Below, piece by piece: positions 50,349 through 58,631 of a stretch of DNA of 64,000 nucleotides (its first letter is position 1; every line of letters begins with the position of its first letter). Position numbers and translations under genes: made by a program. The stretch is from NCBI GenBank assembly GCA_002070395.1, contig MWDE01000010.1, positions 1 through 64,000 of the forward strand, read 5' to 3'. The notes under the pieces are model-generated. The model ran no database searches, was not told the origin of the DNA, and saw only the letters and a list, made by a program, of their open reading frames with translations. The stretch is from Synergistetes bacterium ADurb.Bin155 (GTDB lineage: Bacteria; Synergistota; Synergistia; Synergistales; Thermovirgaceae).

Positions 50349-51731
50349 TCAGTATTCCCAGTCGAAGTCCTCCACGCCGGCCTCCAGGATCCTTCTCTTC
50401 AGGTCTGCCGAGTACTCCGCCAGGTCCCCTTCCGTTTTGCCCTCCGCCCGGGCGACGATGACGGGCTGGGTGTTCGACGCCCGGACGAGCCCCCAACCCC
50501 TGGGGTAGAGGATCCTCACGCCGTCGACGGTGATGGCCTCGTGGTCCTTGAGGGCGTTGTCCCGGATATGGTCGATCACGTCGAACTTCCGCTCGTCGGG
50601 GCAGGCCACGCGGGTCTCCGCCGTGCTGTAGTAGACCGGCACGTCCTCGAGCAGTTCCGACAGCTTCCTGCCCGTGCCGGACAGTATCCTCAATAGCCTT
50701 CCCGCGGCGTAGAAGGCGTCGTCAAACCCCCAGAACTCGTCGGCGAAGAACATGTGCCCCGACACCTCGCCGGAGAAGAGGGCGTCGATCTCCTTCATCT
50801 TGGCCTTGATCAGGGAGTGCCCCGACTTCCACCAGACCACCTTCCCCCCTAGGCGCTTTATCTCGTCCACCAGCGCCTGGGAGCTCTTGACCTCGACGAT
50901 GGCCTCCGCCCCCGGGTGGCGGGGCAGGATCTCCCGCCAGAAGAGGATCATCAGGATGTCGCCCCAGACGATCTCTCCCCGGTCGTCGATGACGCCTATC
51001 CTGTCGGCGTCGCCGTCGAAACCCAGGCCCACGTCGGCCTTCTCCCTCCGGACGGTCTCGATTAGGTCCTGCACGTACTCCCGCTTCGTAGGGTCGGGGT
51101 GGTGGTTTGGGAAGGTCCCGTCGGGTTCCTCGAAGAGGGGGGTCACCTCGCACCCGATCCCCCTGAGGAAGCGGTTGACCAGGGGGCCCGCCGTGGCGTT
51201 CCCCGAATCGGTGACGACCTTGAGCTTCCTTCCCCCGAGGCTGATCTTGGACTCCAGCATCGCCAGGTATTCCCCGGAAAGGTCCATCTTCGTCGCAAAG
51301 CCCCTTTGCGCCGCCGTCACCAGGTCGTCGGCGGCGATCATCCTCCGGATCTCCTGGATCTGGTCGCCGTAGAGGGTGGTCTTGCCGAAGGCCAGCTTGA
51401 GCCCGTTGAACTCCTTCGGGTTATGGCTCCCGGTGATCATGACGGCCCCGTCCAGGTCGAGGTGGAAGAGGCTCCAGTAGAGCAGCGGGGATGTGACCAT
51501 GCCTATGTCGATCACGTCGACACCGGCGGAGGTCACCCCCTGGATGACGTCATCCCTGATCCTCTCCGTCGAGAGGCGCACGTCGCCGCCCACGGTGATC
51601 TTCCTCACCCCCTCCCGGTTGAGGAAGGTTCCGTAGGCTAGGCCGATAGCCCTGACGGTCTCGCTGGTCAGTTCCTCGTCGGCGTTGCCTCTTATGTCGT
51701 ACTCCCTGAAGATATGAGACGGCACATTCAT
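50349..51731 (-). CDS. manB: Phosphomannomutase/phosphoglucomutase
   Basis: 460 residues. The active-site Ser is in MITGSHNPKEFNG and the metal loop is GFDGDADRIGVID. FAVTVSGH-type VSGHMFFADEF (sugar-binding) and the C-terminal RASNTQPVIVARAEG phosphate-binding loop are also present. It interconverts hexose-1-P and hexose-6-P for nucleotide sugars (AlgC/ManB group). The start is ATG 51731 with GGGAGG 7 nt upstream. It lies just after the ArnA decarboxylase gene on the same strand, which suggests joint use for envelope sugar supply. The symbol is tentative. Confidence 0.9.
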   Translation of the reverse strand: MNVPSHIFREYDIRGNADEELTSETVRAIGLAYGTFLNREGVRKITVGGDVRLSTERIRDDVIQGVTSAGVDVIDIGMVTSPLLYWSLFHLDLDGAVMITGSHNPKEFNGLKLAFGKTTLYGDQIQEIRRMIAADDLVTAAQRGFATKMDLSGEYLAMLESKISLGGRKLKVVTDSGNATAGPLVNRFLRGIGCEVTPLFEEPDGTFPNHHPDPTKREYVQDLIETVRREKADVGLGFDGDADRIGVIDDRGEIVWGDILMILFWREILPRHPGAEAIVEVKSSQALVDEIKRLGGKVVWWKSGHSLIKAKMKEIDALFSGEVSGHMFFADEFWGFDDAFYAAGRLLRILSGTGRKLSELLEDVPVYYSTAETRVACPDERKFDVIDHIRDNALKDHEAITVDGVRILYPRGWGLVRASNTQPVIVARAEGKTEGDLAEYSADLKRRILEAGVEDFDWEY

Positions 51732-51765
51732 GGCCACACCTCCCGGTTAAAAGAAAAACATCCTT

Positions 51766-52788
51766 TTAAACTCCCTGCTCGGCGAGGGTCTCCTCGACGG
51801 TCATCCTCACGGCTTCCTCGAGGGTGGTCCGGGGCTTCCAGCCCAGGAGCAGGTTGGCCTTTTCCACCGAAGGCACCCGGTTGAGCACGTCCTCGTAGCC
51901 CTTGCCGTAGTAGTCCCTGGAGTCTATCTCGACGAGCCTCGCTCTTTCCGCCAGCGGCCCGTACTTCGGGTGGGGTTTCAGCGCCTCGATGACGAGGAGG
52001 GCCAGTTCCCTGATGGAGGCGTTATTCCTGGGGTTGCCGATGTTGAAGATCTCGCCGTCGGCGCGGCCCCCTTCGTTCCTGATGACGGCCTCGAGGGCTT
52101 CGACGCCGTCGCCCACCCAGGTGAAACTCCTCCTCTGGCGCCCGCTGCCCACGAGGGAGACGTCCCTCCCGTGGGTCACGTCGTAAAGGATCTGGGTTAT
52201 CGACCGGGCCTTCCTCCCCTCGGCGTCCCTGAAGGTATCCAGCCGGGGCCCTATCCAGTTGAAGGGCCTGAAGAGGGTATAGCGCAGGCCCTCCTCCTGG
52301 CCGTAGGCGGCGATCACCCTGTCCATCATCTGCTTGCTGCAGCTGTAGATCCACCGCGACTTGCTCACCGGCCCCAGGATGATGGGGCTCTCGTCCTCTT
52401 TCAGTTCCGTGTCGGTGCTCATACCGTAGACCTCGGAGGTCGAGGGGAAGATCACCCGCTTATCGCGCCTCACGCACATCCGGACGATCTTCAGGTTCGC
52501 CTCGAAGTCGAGGTGGAAGGTCATCACCGGGTTTGTGATGTAGAAGGCGGGCTTGGCCACCCCCACCAGGGGAAGCACGGCGTCGCTCTCCCCGAGGGCC
52601 CCCTCGATCCACTCGTCGTCGGTGTAGAAGTCGCCCTTTCGGAAGGAGAAGCGGTCCTTCCCCAGGCACTTGCCGAGGTTGAAATCGTTGATGTCGAAGG
52701 CGGTGATCTCCCAGCCCGTGTGGTCCAGCAGCCGCTCACAGAGGTGGGAACCGATAAAGCCGTTGGCGCCTAGGATGAGTATCTTCAC
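51766..52788 (-). CDS. UDP-glucuronate decarboxylase (C-terminal half of ArnA as a separate gene)
   Basis: 340 residues. It aligns with the C-terminal domain of ArnA along its length: LILGANGFIGSHLCERLL, VLPLVGVAKPAFYITNP, RVIFPSTSEVYGM, GPVSKSRWIYSCSKQMMDRV (Tyr-Lys), LFRPFNWIGPRLD and DYYGKGYEDV. It oxidises and decarboxylates UDP-glucuronate to UDP-4-keto-pentose with NAD+. In E. coli the formyltransferase is fused to it; here that function is a separate gene upstream (53208-54068), separated by about 420 bp of repeats. GTG start with GGGAGG 7 nt upstream. Confidence 0.93.
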   Translation of the reverse strand: MKILILGANGFIGSHLCERLLDHTGWEITAFDINDFNLGKCLGKDRFSFRKGDFYTDDEWIEGALGESDAVLPLVGVAKPAFYITNPVMTFHLDFEANLKIVRMCVRRDKRVIFPSTSEVYGMSTDTELKEDESPIILGPVSKSRWIYSCSKQMMDRVIAAYGQEEGLRYTLFRPFNWIGPRLDTFRDAEGRKARSITQILYDVTHGRDVSLVGSGRQRRSFTWVGDGVEALEAVIRNEGGRADGEIFNIGNPRNNASIRELALLVIEALKPHPKYGPLAERARLVEIDSRDYYGKGYEDVLNRVPSVEKANLLLGWKPRTTLEEAVRMTVEETLAEQGV

Positions 52789-52807
52789 AAAAAAACCTCC
52801 CTGTTCT

Positions 52808-52905
52808 CGTGAATCGTGAATCGTAAACCGTAAATCGTAAATCGTGAACCGTGAGTCGTAAATCGTAAGTCGTGAATCGTGAACCGTGAACCGTGAATCG
52901 TAAGG
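52808..52905. repeat. Heptamer tandem array CGTRAAY, 14 units
   Basis: Fourteen direct 7-bp units fit a CGT-R-A-R-Y pattern (CGTGAAT, CGTAAAC, CGTAAAT, CGTGAGT and others) without interruption. They lie upstream of the ArnA-decarboxylase gene, in the opposite sense to the array at 53020-53206. Confidence 0.85.
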
Positions 52906-53206
52906 TCAAGAGCGTAAACGGCAATAGCAAACTTCAAAACCAGGGCAAAGGTGAAAGGTATGGGTTCTGCTTTTTCGTCTCGTCTAACGCCTCACGCTCT
53001 TAAGGTCTTGCCTTGGCCTTTCGATTCCCGATTCACGATTAACGATTGACGTGTTTTGCCCCTTCGATTCACGATTTACGATTTACGGTCTTTCCGCCTT
53101 TGAACTTACGATTCACGATTTACGATTTACGATTCACGGCCCCTTACGCCTTATGGTTTTGCCTTGGCTCTTACGATTCACGATTTACGATTTACGATTC
53201 ACGGGT
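52906..53206. repeat. Inverted heptamer arrays with a linker repeat
   Basis: This fills the rest of the 420-bp gap between the two ArnA halves. Positions 52906-53019 hold AT-richer DNA, including AAGAGCGT near 52910 and its inverse ACGCTCTT near 53000. From 53020 come ATTYACG heptads, in three blocks (about 53023-53050, 53064-53087 and 53107-53138), then a linker (CCCTTACGCCTTATGG, GGTTTTGCCTTGG) and another heptad block (about 53172-53203). No gene was seen. Confidence 0.75.
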
Positions 53207-53207
53207 T

Positions 53208-54068
53208 TTATTCCCATTCCTCCACCCTTACGGCGCCCTTTCCGGCGGCGATGACCAGCGGGTTCCGCTCCACCACCGTGCCGGGGGCGGCCCCGGTATC
53301 TTCGTCAAGGGGGGTCGCCTTCCAGACGAAGACCTTTTCCCCGTCCAGGAAGGTGAAGGCGCCTGGGTAGGGGCGGGTGACGGCCCTCACCAGGTTGCAG
53401 ATGTCCCTCGCCGGCGCGCCCCAGTCGATGAGCCCGTCCTCGGGCCTCCTCCCGCCGAAGTAGGTGGCCTTCGACTCGTCCTGGGGTATCCTGGGGGCCT
53501 TACCGGCCTCGATGAGGGGGAGGCTTCGGGTGAGCACCCTTTCGGCGGCATCGGCCACCTTGAGCATCACCTCCAGGGCGGTGTCCCTCTCACCGATGGG
53601 CACCCTCTCCTGGTCGACGATATCACCCTCGTCGGGGCGGGGCGTCATCCAGTGAAGGGTGGCCCCTGTCTCGGTCTCCCCGTGGATTATGGCCCAGTTC
53701 ACGCAGGCCCTCCCCCGGTACCTGGGCAGCAGGGAACCGTGCATGTTGAAGGCCCCCAGGCGGGGCATGGCGAGGATGGCCGCCGGGATGAGGTCGCGGT
53801 AGTAGAAGGAGAAAAGCACCTCCGGCTCCAGGCTCTCCACGAGGGCCGCCGCGCCAGCGTCGCCGAAACCGCGGGGGGTGAAGACGGGTATGCCTCCCGC
53901 CACGGCCAGGTCCTTCACGGAGCTGAACCAGGTGTTCTCGTTCCTGTCGTCCTCGTAGGTGAAGACGCCCCTAATATCGGCCCCCAGGCCCATCAGCACC
54001 CTGAGGCACCGGTGCCCCACCTCGCTGTAAGCGAAGACGACGGTCCTCGGCCTTTCACTCTTCCTCAT
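53208..54068 (-). CDS. UDP-L-Ara4N formyltransferase (N-terminal half of ArnA as a separate gene)
   Basis: 286 residues, 10-formyl-THF-dependent formyltransferase fold. Catalytic Asn-His are in FNMHGSLLPRYRGRACVNW and the Asp in DEGDIVDQ. It formylates UDP-L-Ara4N made by ArnB; ArnD later removes the formyl group. ATG 54068 lies inside the end of arnC (14 nt overlap) and has no separate ribosome site, so it is likely coupled. The C-terminal half expected in a fused ArnA is absent here and is encoded downstream. Confidence 0.92.
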   Translation of the reverse strand: MRKSERPRTVVFAYSEVGHRCLRVLMGLGADIRGVFTYEDDRNENTWFSSVKDLAVAGGIPVFTPRGFGDAGAAALVESLEPEVLFSFYYRDLIPAAILAMPRLGAFNMHGSLLPRYRGRACVNWAIIHGETETGATLHWMTPRPDEGDIVDQERVPIGERDTALEVMLKVADAAERVLTRSLPLIEAGKAPRIPQDESKATYFGGRRPEDGLIDWGAPARDICNLVRAVTRPYPGAFTFLDGEKVFVWKATPLDEDTGAAPGTVVERNPLVIAAGKGAVRVEEWE

Positions 54069-55008
54069 CACCGTAGATCCTGTTCACCAGGAACCGGGGC
54101 CGTTTGCGTATCTCCTGGAAGATCCGGCCGATGTACTCCCCGGCGATGCCGACGCAGAACATGGTGACCCCCATCAGGAAGAAGTTTATCGTCATCAGGG
54201 TGAAAAGGCCTTCCGCCTCGGGCCCCACGAAGAGCCTCCTCAGGACCATGTAGATGGAGAAGACGAAGCTCAGCCCCGCGATCAGGAGCCCCAGCATCGT
54301 GACGGCCTGGAGCGGCACCAGGGAGAAACCCGTCATAAGGTCGAAGTTGAGCCTGATGAGCCTGAAGAGGCTGTACTTCGAGGTCCCCAGCTCCCTCTCG
54401 GAGTGTCCCACCTCTATCTCCGTCGGGTTGAGGGCGAACTTCTGGGCCAGGGCCGGTATGAAGGTGGTCGACTCGGGGCAGCTGTTGATGAGGTCCACCA
54501 CCCGCCGGCTGTAGGCCCGCAGCATGCAGCCGTAGTCGTGGAGGTTCAGCCCCGTTATCCTGTTGGTGATCCTGTTGACGACCTTCGAGGCGAACTTCCT
54601 GAAGAGGGGGTCCTTCCTGGTGGACCGGATGGTCCCCACCACGTCGTAGCCGGCGTCCATCCTCTCCAGCAGCCGGGGTATCTCCTCGGGTGGGTTCTGC
54701 AGGTCGGCGTCCATGGTCACCACGGCGCCGCCCCTCGATACGGAAAACCCCGCCATGATAGCCATGTGCTGGCCGAAGTTGCCGTTGAAGTCCACCACCC
54801 TGACGGAGCCGGGGTGCCGGTCGACCTCGCCTAGCAGCAGGGCCAGGGAGCGGTCCCTGCTCCCGTCGTTGACGAAGACCACCTCCCAGCTCTTGCCCAG
54901 CCCCTCCATGACGGGGAAAAGCCTTTCGAAAAGGCCGGGGAGGGACTCCTCCTCGTTGAAGACGGGTATCACCACCGAAACGTCCAGGGATGCCTTCTCC
55001 AAGGACAC
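54055..55008 (-). CDS. arnC: Undecaprenyl-phosphate L-Ara4FN transferase
   Basis: 317 residues, GT2 glycosyltransferase with two C-terminal membrane helices (about residues 230-305). The nucleotide-binding core is SVVIPVFNEEESLPGL, FVNDGSRDRS and MDADLQNPPEE, with QHMAIMAG in between; TSKYSLFRLIRLNFDL is typical of ArnC/DPM-like enzymes. It moves L-Ara4FN from UDP to undecaprenyl phosphate on the inner membrane. GTG 55008 has GGGAGG 5 nt upstream; another GTG at 55014 overlaps the arnB stop. Confidence 0.93.
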   Translation of the reverse strand: MSLEKASLDVSVVIPVFNEEESLPGLFERLFPVMEGLGKSWEVVFVNDGSRDRSLALLLGEVDRHPGSVRVVDFNGNFGQHMAIMAGFSVSRGGAVVTMDADLQNPPEEIPRLLERMDAGYDVVGTIRSTRKDPLFRKFASKVVNRITNRITGLNLHDYGCMLRAYSRRVVDLINSCPESTTFIPALAQKFALNPTEIEVGHSERELGTSKYSLFRLIRLNFDLMTGFSLVPLQAVTMLGLLIAGLSFVFSIYMVLRRLFVGPEAEGLFTLMTINFFLMGVTMFCVGIAGEYIGRIFQEIRKRPRFLVNRIYGDEEE

Positions 55009-55010
55009 TC

Positions 55011-56180
55011 TCACCTCCCGCAGACCCGCCGGATCGCCTCGATCACGTCGGCCACGTCGCCGTTGGTCATGGCCGGGAAGAGCGGTATCGACACTATCCT
55101 GTCGCTGACGAACTCCGCGCCGGGGAAGTCGCCCCTCTTCCAGCCGTACTCCCTCCCGTAGTAGGAGAAGAGGTGCAGCGCCTGGTAGTGAAGGGCCGTT
55201 CCGATGTTCAACTCCCTCATTCTGGCCATGAACTCGTCCCGGGAGAAGCCCAGGTAGTCGATATCGATGAGGGGGGTGAGGATGTGCCAGGAGTGGACGT
55301 CCCCCTGGGCGGGTTCGGGGGGCAGGGCGAGGCCCGGCAGCCCCTCCAGCCCCTTCCTGTACATATTTACTATCTCCCGCCTCCGGGCGTTGAAGGAAGC
55401 CAGCCGGGTCAGCTGGTCGTTCCCGATGGCGGCCTGGATGTCGAGCATGTTGTACTTCAGGCCCGGGAAGAGCAGGTCGTAATGGGGGGTCCCCGTGGCG
55501 GCGTAACGGTTCCAGGCACCCTTGCTCATCCCGTGCTGCCTGAGGACGGAGACCCTCTCGGCGGCATCCTCGCAGGCGGTGCAGACCATGCCCCCCTCCC
55601 CGGTGGTTATGTTCTTCGTGGGGTGGAAGCTGAAGACGGCGGCCTGCCTCTGCCGCGCCGGGGAGCCGATGGGTCTCCCCCGTCGGGACGCCCCCAGGGC
55701 GTGGGCGGCGTCCTCGATGATGACGAGGCCGTTCTTTTCGGCGATCTCCTCAAGGGCCTCCATCTCGCAGGGGCGCCCCGCGAAGTGCACCGGGATGAGG
55801 GCCTTCGTCCTCGGGGTGAGGGCCTTCTTCACCAGTTCTGGCCTGATGTTGAACGTCACGGGGTCGATATCGGCCAGCACGGGCCTGGCGCCGGTCAGGA
55901 TCACCGTGTTGGCCGTCGCGGCGAAGGTCATGGGCGTCGTTATGACCTCGTCGCCGGGCCCGATGCCGAAGGCGAGCAGCGACAGGTGAAGCCCCGCCGT
56001 GGCCGAGTTCACCGCCAGCGCGTAGGGCACGCCGAGGTACTCCCCGAAGGACTTCTCGAACTTCAGCGCCTTGGGTCCGGTGGTTATCCACCCCGACCTC
56101 AACGAATCCGCCACGTCGGCTATGGCTTCCTCGCTGATATCAGGTTTCGCGAAGGGAAGGAAGGTCTCTCTCATCGTCAC
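55011..56180 (-). CDS. arnB: UDP-L-Ara4O C-4 aminotransferase
   Basis: 389 residues, PLP-dependent DegT/DnrJ/EryC1 family. It has PFAKPDISEEAI, GWITTGP, VNSATAGLHLSL, IIEDAAHALGA and the PLP lysine in FHPTKNITTGEGG, and is close to ArnB along its length. It aminates the UDP-4-keto-pentose made by the ArnA decarboxylase, with glutamate as donor. GTG 56180 overlaps the ArnT stop (GTGA) with GGGAG 7 nt upstream; ATG 56174 is an alternative. Confidence 0.94.
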   Translation of the reverse strand: MTMRETFLPFAKPDISEEAIADVADSLRSGWITTGPKALKFEKSFGEYLGVPYALAVNSATAGLHLSLLAFGIGPGDEVITTPMTFAATANTVILTGARPVLADIDPVTFNIRPELVKKALTPRTKALIPVHFAGRPCEMEALEEIAEKNGLVIIEDAAHALGASRRGRPIGSPARQRQAAVFSFHPTKNITTGEGGMVCTACEDAAERVSVLRQHGMSKGAWNRYAATGTPHYDLLFPGLKYNMLDIQAAIGNDQLTRLASFNARRREIVNMYRKGLEGLPGLALPPEPAQGDVHSWHILTPLIDIDYLGFSRDEFMARMRELNIGTALHYQALHLFSYYGREYGWKRGDFPGAEFVSDRIVSIPLFPAMTNGDVADVIEAIRRVCGR

Positions 56181-57826
56181 GGTTCATCTCCCTTGTTTGT
56201 GACCAGCATTTTATCCCCGACCCGCCCCAGGACCATCGGTATGGTCCCGGTCTCCTCTAGAAAGGCGGTGTCCTGTTCGTCCCTCATCACCAGCAGGACC
56301 CTCTGGCCCGAGGTCCAGTATCGCCGGAGGAACCCTTCCTGGTCGAGGAACCAGTCGGACTGGTCGCCCCGCTCGGAGCCGAACTCCAGTTCGCCCCGCC
56401 AGTCCACCAGGACGATCCTTCTCTTCAGGTAGAAGGGGAGCCCCTGGTCGTAATCCCGGTACTGGACGACCACGTCCTCCGGGCGGGCGTGGCTTTTTAT
56501 GGCCGATGCCAGGTCCCTGGCGCTCATGATCCTGTCGTAGAAGCCGAAGACATTCTTGAAGGTCGCTATATTCAAAAAGGCGAAGACGCAGAGGGCCAGC
56601 ACCACCTTCCTGGACTCCCCCTTCAGGTAATAGGCCCAGGAGAGGATCACCAGCAGTATCAGCACCGCCGCCACGGGGGCCACGAAGGGCAGCAGCTCCT
56701 TGCCGTACCGCTGGTCGAGAAAAGGGTAGGCGGCGGCCGCCACCCCGAAGGTCGCCAGCACCAGGCTGTTCAGGAGCAGCCCCAACCCCAGGGGCCTGCT
56801 CTTGCCCCTGTCCATGTGGAGGTCGAGGAAGGTGCCCATCATGATGGCCAGGGGGGGCATCACCGGCACGATATAGGGTACAAGCTTGGAACTGGAGAGG
56901 GAGAAGAAAAGGAAAATGACGCCGAACCAGAGCAGGAGGAAGATCCTCCCCCGGTCCTGGCGGGTCGGGCTGGAGGCCGACGAGGGCAGCGAAGCGCTTA
57001 TCGCGCCGGGGAGGAAACCGGCCCAGGGGATGGAGCCCACTATGATTATCGGGATGAACCACCACCAGGGCTCGAAGCGGCCGTGCATCCTGGTCGTGTA
57101 ACGGAGGAAATGCTCCTGGATGAAGAAGAAGTGGAAAAAGTCCGGGTTCTTCAGGCAGACGAGGACGTACCACGGCGCCGCCACCAGGAAAAAGAGCGCC
57201 AGGCCCGGCAGGTAGAGCGCCTCCCTGATGACCTCCCATTTGCGGGTCAGCACGATCCACCAGAAAGCGACCCCCGCGGGCAGCACCACGCCCACCAGGC
57301 CCTTGGTCAACAGGGCCAGGGCCATGCCCAGGTAGAACAGGGTGAAGTACCTCCTGTCCCGCCTGTAGCCCATCCAGAAACCGGCCATCGACAGGGTCAT
57401 GAAGAAGGAAAGGGGCATATCGGTGATGTTGATCTGCCCCACGGCGAAGTACACCAGCGAGGTGGCCAGGACCCAGGCCGACAGGAAGGCCGCCCTGGGG
57501 CCGTTCATCCTGTCCGCCAGCCAGTAGGTGATCATCACCCCTGCCATGGCCAGGAAGGCCGGGAAGAACCGGGCGGCGAACTCGTTCTGACCCAGCACCT
57601 TGAAGGAGAGGGCCGTGAGCCAGTAGTGGAGGACCGGCTTCTCGAAGTAGGCCACGTAGTTCAGGCGGGGGGTGATGAAGTCCCCGCTCTCGAGCATCTC
57701 CCTGGGGATCTCCGAGTACCGCCCCTCGTCGGGGTCGAGCAGACCGTGACTCCCGAGGGCTACGAGGTACAGTATTGATATGAGGGCCAGGAGGAACAGC
57801 AGGTTCTTTCTATGAGAAGAGAACAA
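56177..57826 (-). CDS. arnT: Lipid A L-Ara4N transferase ArnT (GT83)
   Basis: 549 residues. About 12 membrane helices occupy the first 440 residues, and a soluble periplasmic domain makes up the last 110. GT-C features are DPDEGRYSEIPREMLESGDF (catalytic Asp/Glu loop), FEKPVLHYW and GRFEPWWWF, which match ArnT. It attaches L-Ara4N from undecaprenyl phosphate to lipid A phosphates, lowering negative charge and polymyxin binding. It is the first gene of the arnT-arnB-arnC-formyltransferase transcript, divergent from the arnE-like gene across 112 bp. Confidence 0.94.
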   Translation of the reverse strand: MFSSHRKNLLFLLALISILYLVALGSHGLLDPDEGRYSEIPREMLESGDFITPRLNYVAYFEKPVLHYWLTALSFKVLGQNEFAARFFPAFLAMAGVMITYWLADRMNGPRAAFLSAWVLATSLVYFAVGQINITDMPLSFFMTLSMAGFWMGYRRDRRYFTLFYLGMALALLTKGLVGVVLPAGVAFWWIVLTRKWEVIREALYLPGLALFFLVAAPWYVLVCLKNPDFFHFFFIQEHFLRYTTRMHGRFEPWWWFIPIIIVGSIPWAGFLPGAISASLPSSASSPTRQDRGRIFLLLWFGVIFLFFSLSSSKLVPYIVPVMPPLAIMMGTFLDLHMDRGKSRPLGLGLLLNSLVLATFGVAAAAYPFLDQRYGKELLPFVAPVAAVLILLVILSWAYYLKGESRKVVLALCVFAFLNIATFKNVFGFYDRIMSARDLASAIKSHARPEDVVVQYRDYDQGLPFYLKRRIVLVDWRGELEFGSERGDQSDWFLDQEGFLRRYWTSGQRVLLVMRDEQDTAFLEETGTIPMVLGRVGDKMLVTNKGDEP

Positions 57827-57938
57827 GGGACACGGCCTCCCAGGCGGGGTTCTTCAGACCAGGGGCGCTAAGAGCGCGAACATGGATTATTATAACGGTA
57901 TAGACCGATGAATTACCAACCGCGGGAGGTGCTCCGCC

Positions 57939-58304
57939 ATGGACCGGCTCGGCATGCTCATGATCCTGGGCTCCGCCCTTTTCAACGCCACGGCCAGCAG
58001 CATGATGAAGATCGGCTTCGGCCACCAGCAGGACCTGCTGGAAAGAGGCTTCGCCGCGGCCGTGTTCCGCATAGCCGGCAACCCCTGGGCCGTGACGGGA
58101 GTGGTCTGCTTCGGCGTCTCCTTCATGTTCATGAGCGCGGCCCTGACGAGGGTGGACCTGTCGGTCGCCTACCCGGTCATGTCGGGGCTGGTCTTCATAC
58201 TCGTCCTGGGGGTGTCGTCCATCTTCTTCGCAGAGCAGGTCACCCTCGTGAGGTTGATCGGGGTTTTCCTGATCCTGTCGGGCGTGCTTGTCATAAGCAG
58301 GTAG
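57939..58304 (+). CDS. SMR-family transporter, ArnE/ArnF-like flippase subunit candidate
   Basis: 121 residues, four membrane helices, EmrE/DMT-type small protein. It has GSALFNATASSMMKIG, LSVAYPVMSGLVFILVLG and FFAEQVTLVRLIGVFLILSG. ArnE and ArnF are the usual two-subunit flippase for undecaprenyl-P-L-Ara4N; here only one such gene is seen, so it could act as a homodimer (inference). Its place between arnT and ugd supports the role. The ATG follows GGGAGG by 9 nt. Confidence 0.75.
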   Translation: MDRLGMLMILGSALFNATASSMMKIGFGHQQDLLERGFAAAVFRIAGNPWAVTGVVCFGVSFMFMSAALTRVDLSVAYPVMSGLVFILVLGVSSIFFAEQVTLVRLIGVFLILSGVLVISR

Positions 58305-58344
58305 GGAACGGACCGGAGAGGGCCGCCTTTGACCTGCCGCCTTG

Positions 58345-58600
58345 CTTTTGGTCTTCCGTCTCCCGCTCTTAAGGTTTGGCCTTGCCCCTTCGATTCACGG
58401 TTCACGATTTACGGTCTCTTACGCCTTTTCTTTTACGATTCCCGATTTACGATTCACGGTCCCTTACGCCTTATGGTTTTGCCTTGGTTCTTGCGATTCC
58501 CGATTCCCGATTCACGGCCCCTTACGCCTTTTGGTTTTGCCTTGGTTCTTGCGATTCACGATTAACGATTTACGATTCACGGTCCCTTACGCCTTGTTTT
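58345..58600. repeat. Heptamer arrays with three copies of a 60-bp linker repeat
   Basis: This holds most of the 327-bp gap between the SMR gene and ugd; no gene was seen. It begins like the 53000 copy (CGCTCTTAAGG, then GCCTTG and CTTCGATTC). It then has three repeats, about 58431-58491, 58492-58549 and 58550-58597. Each has two to four ATTYACG heptads, then CCCTTACGCCTTWTGG and GGTTTTGCCTTGGTTCTT; the third lacks the end. Confidence 0.8.
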
Positions 58601-58631
58601 CAAATCCATTCCCGCCCCTGGAGGTATATCC

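Noticed and set aside
52808-53206. CRISPR array
   Set aside because: Units are 7 bp and contiguous, with no spacers of uniform length, and no cas genes are in the window.
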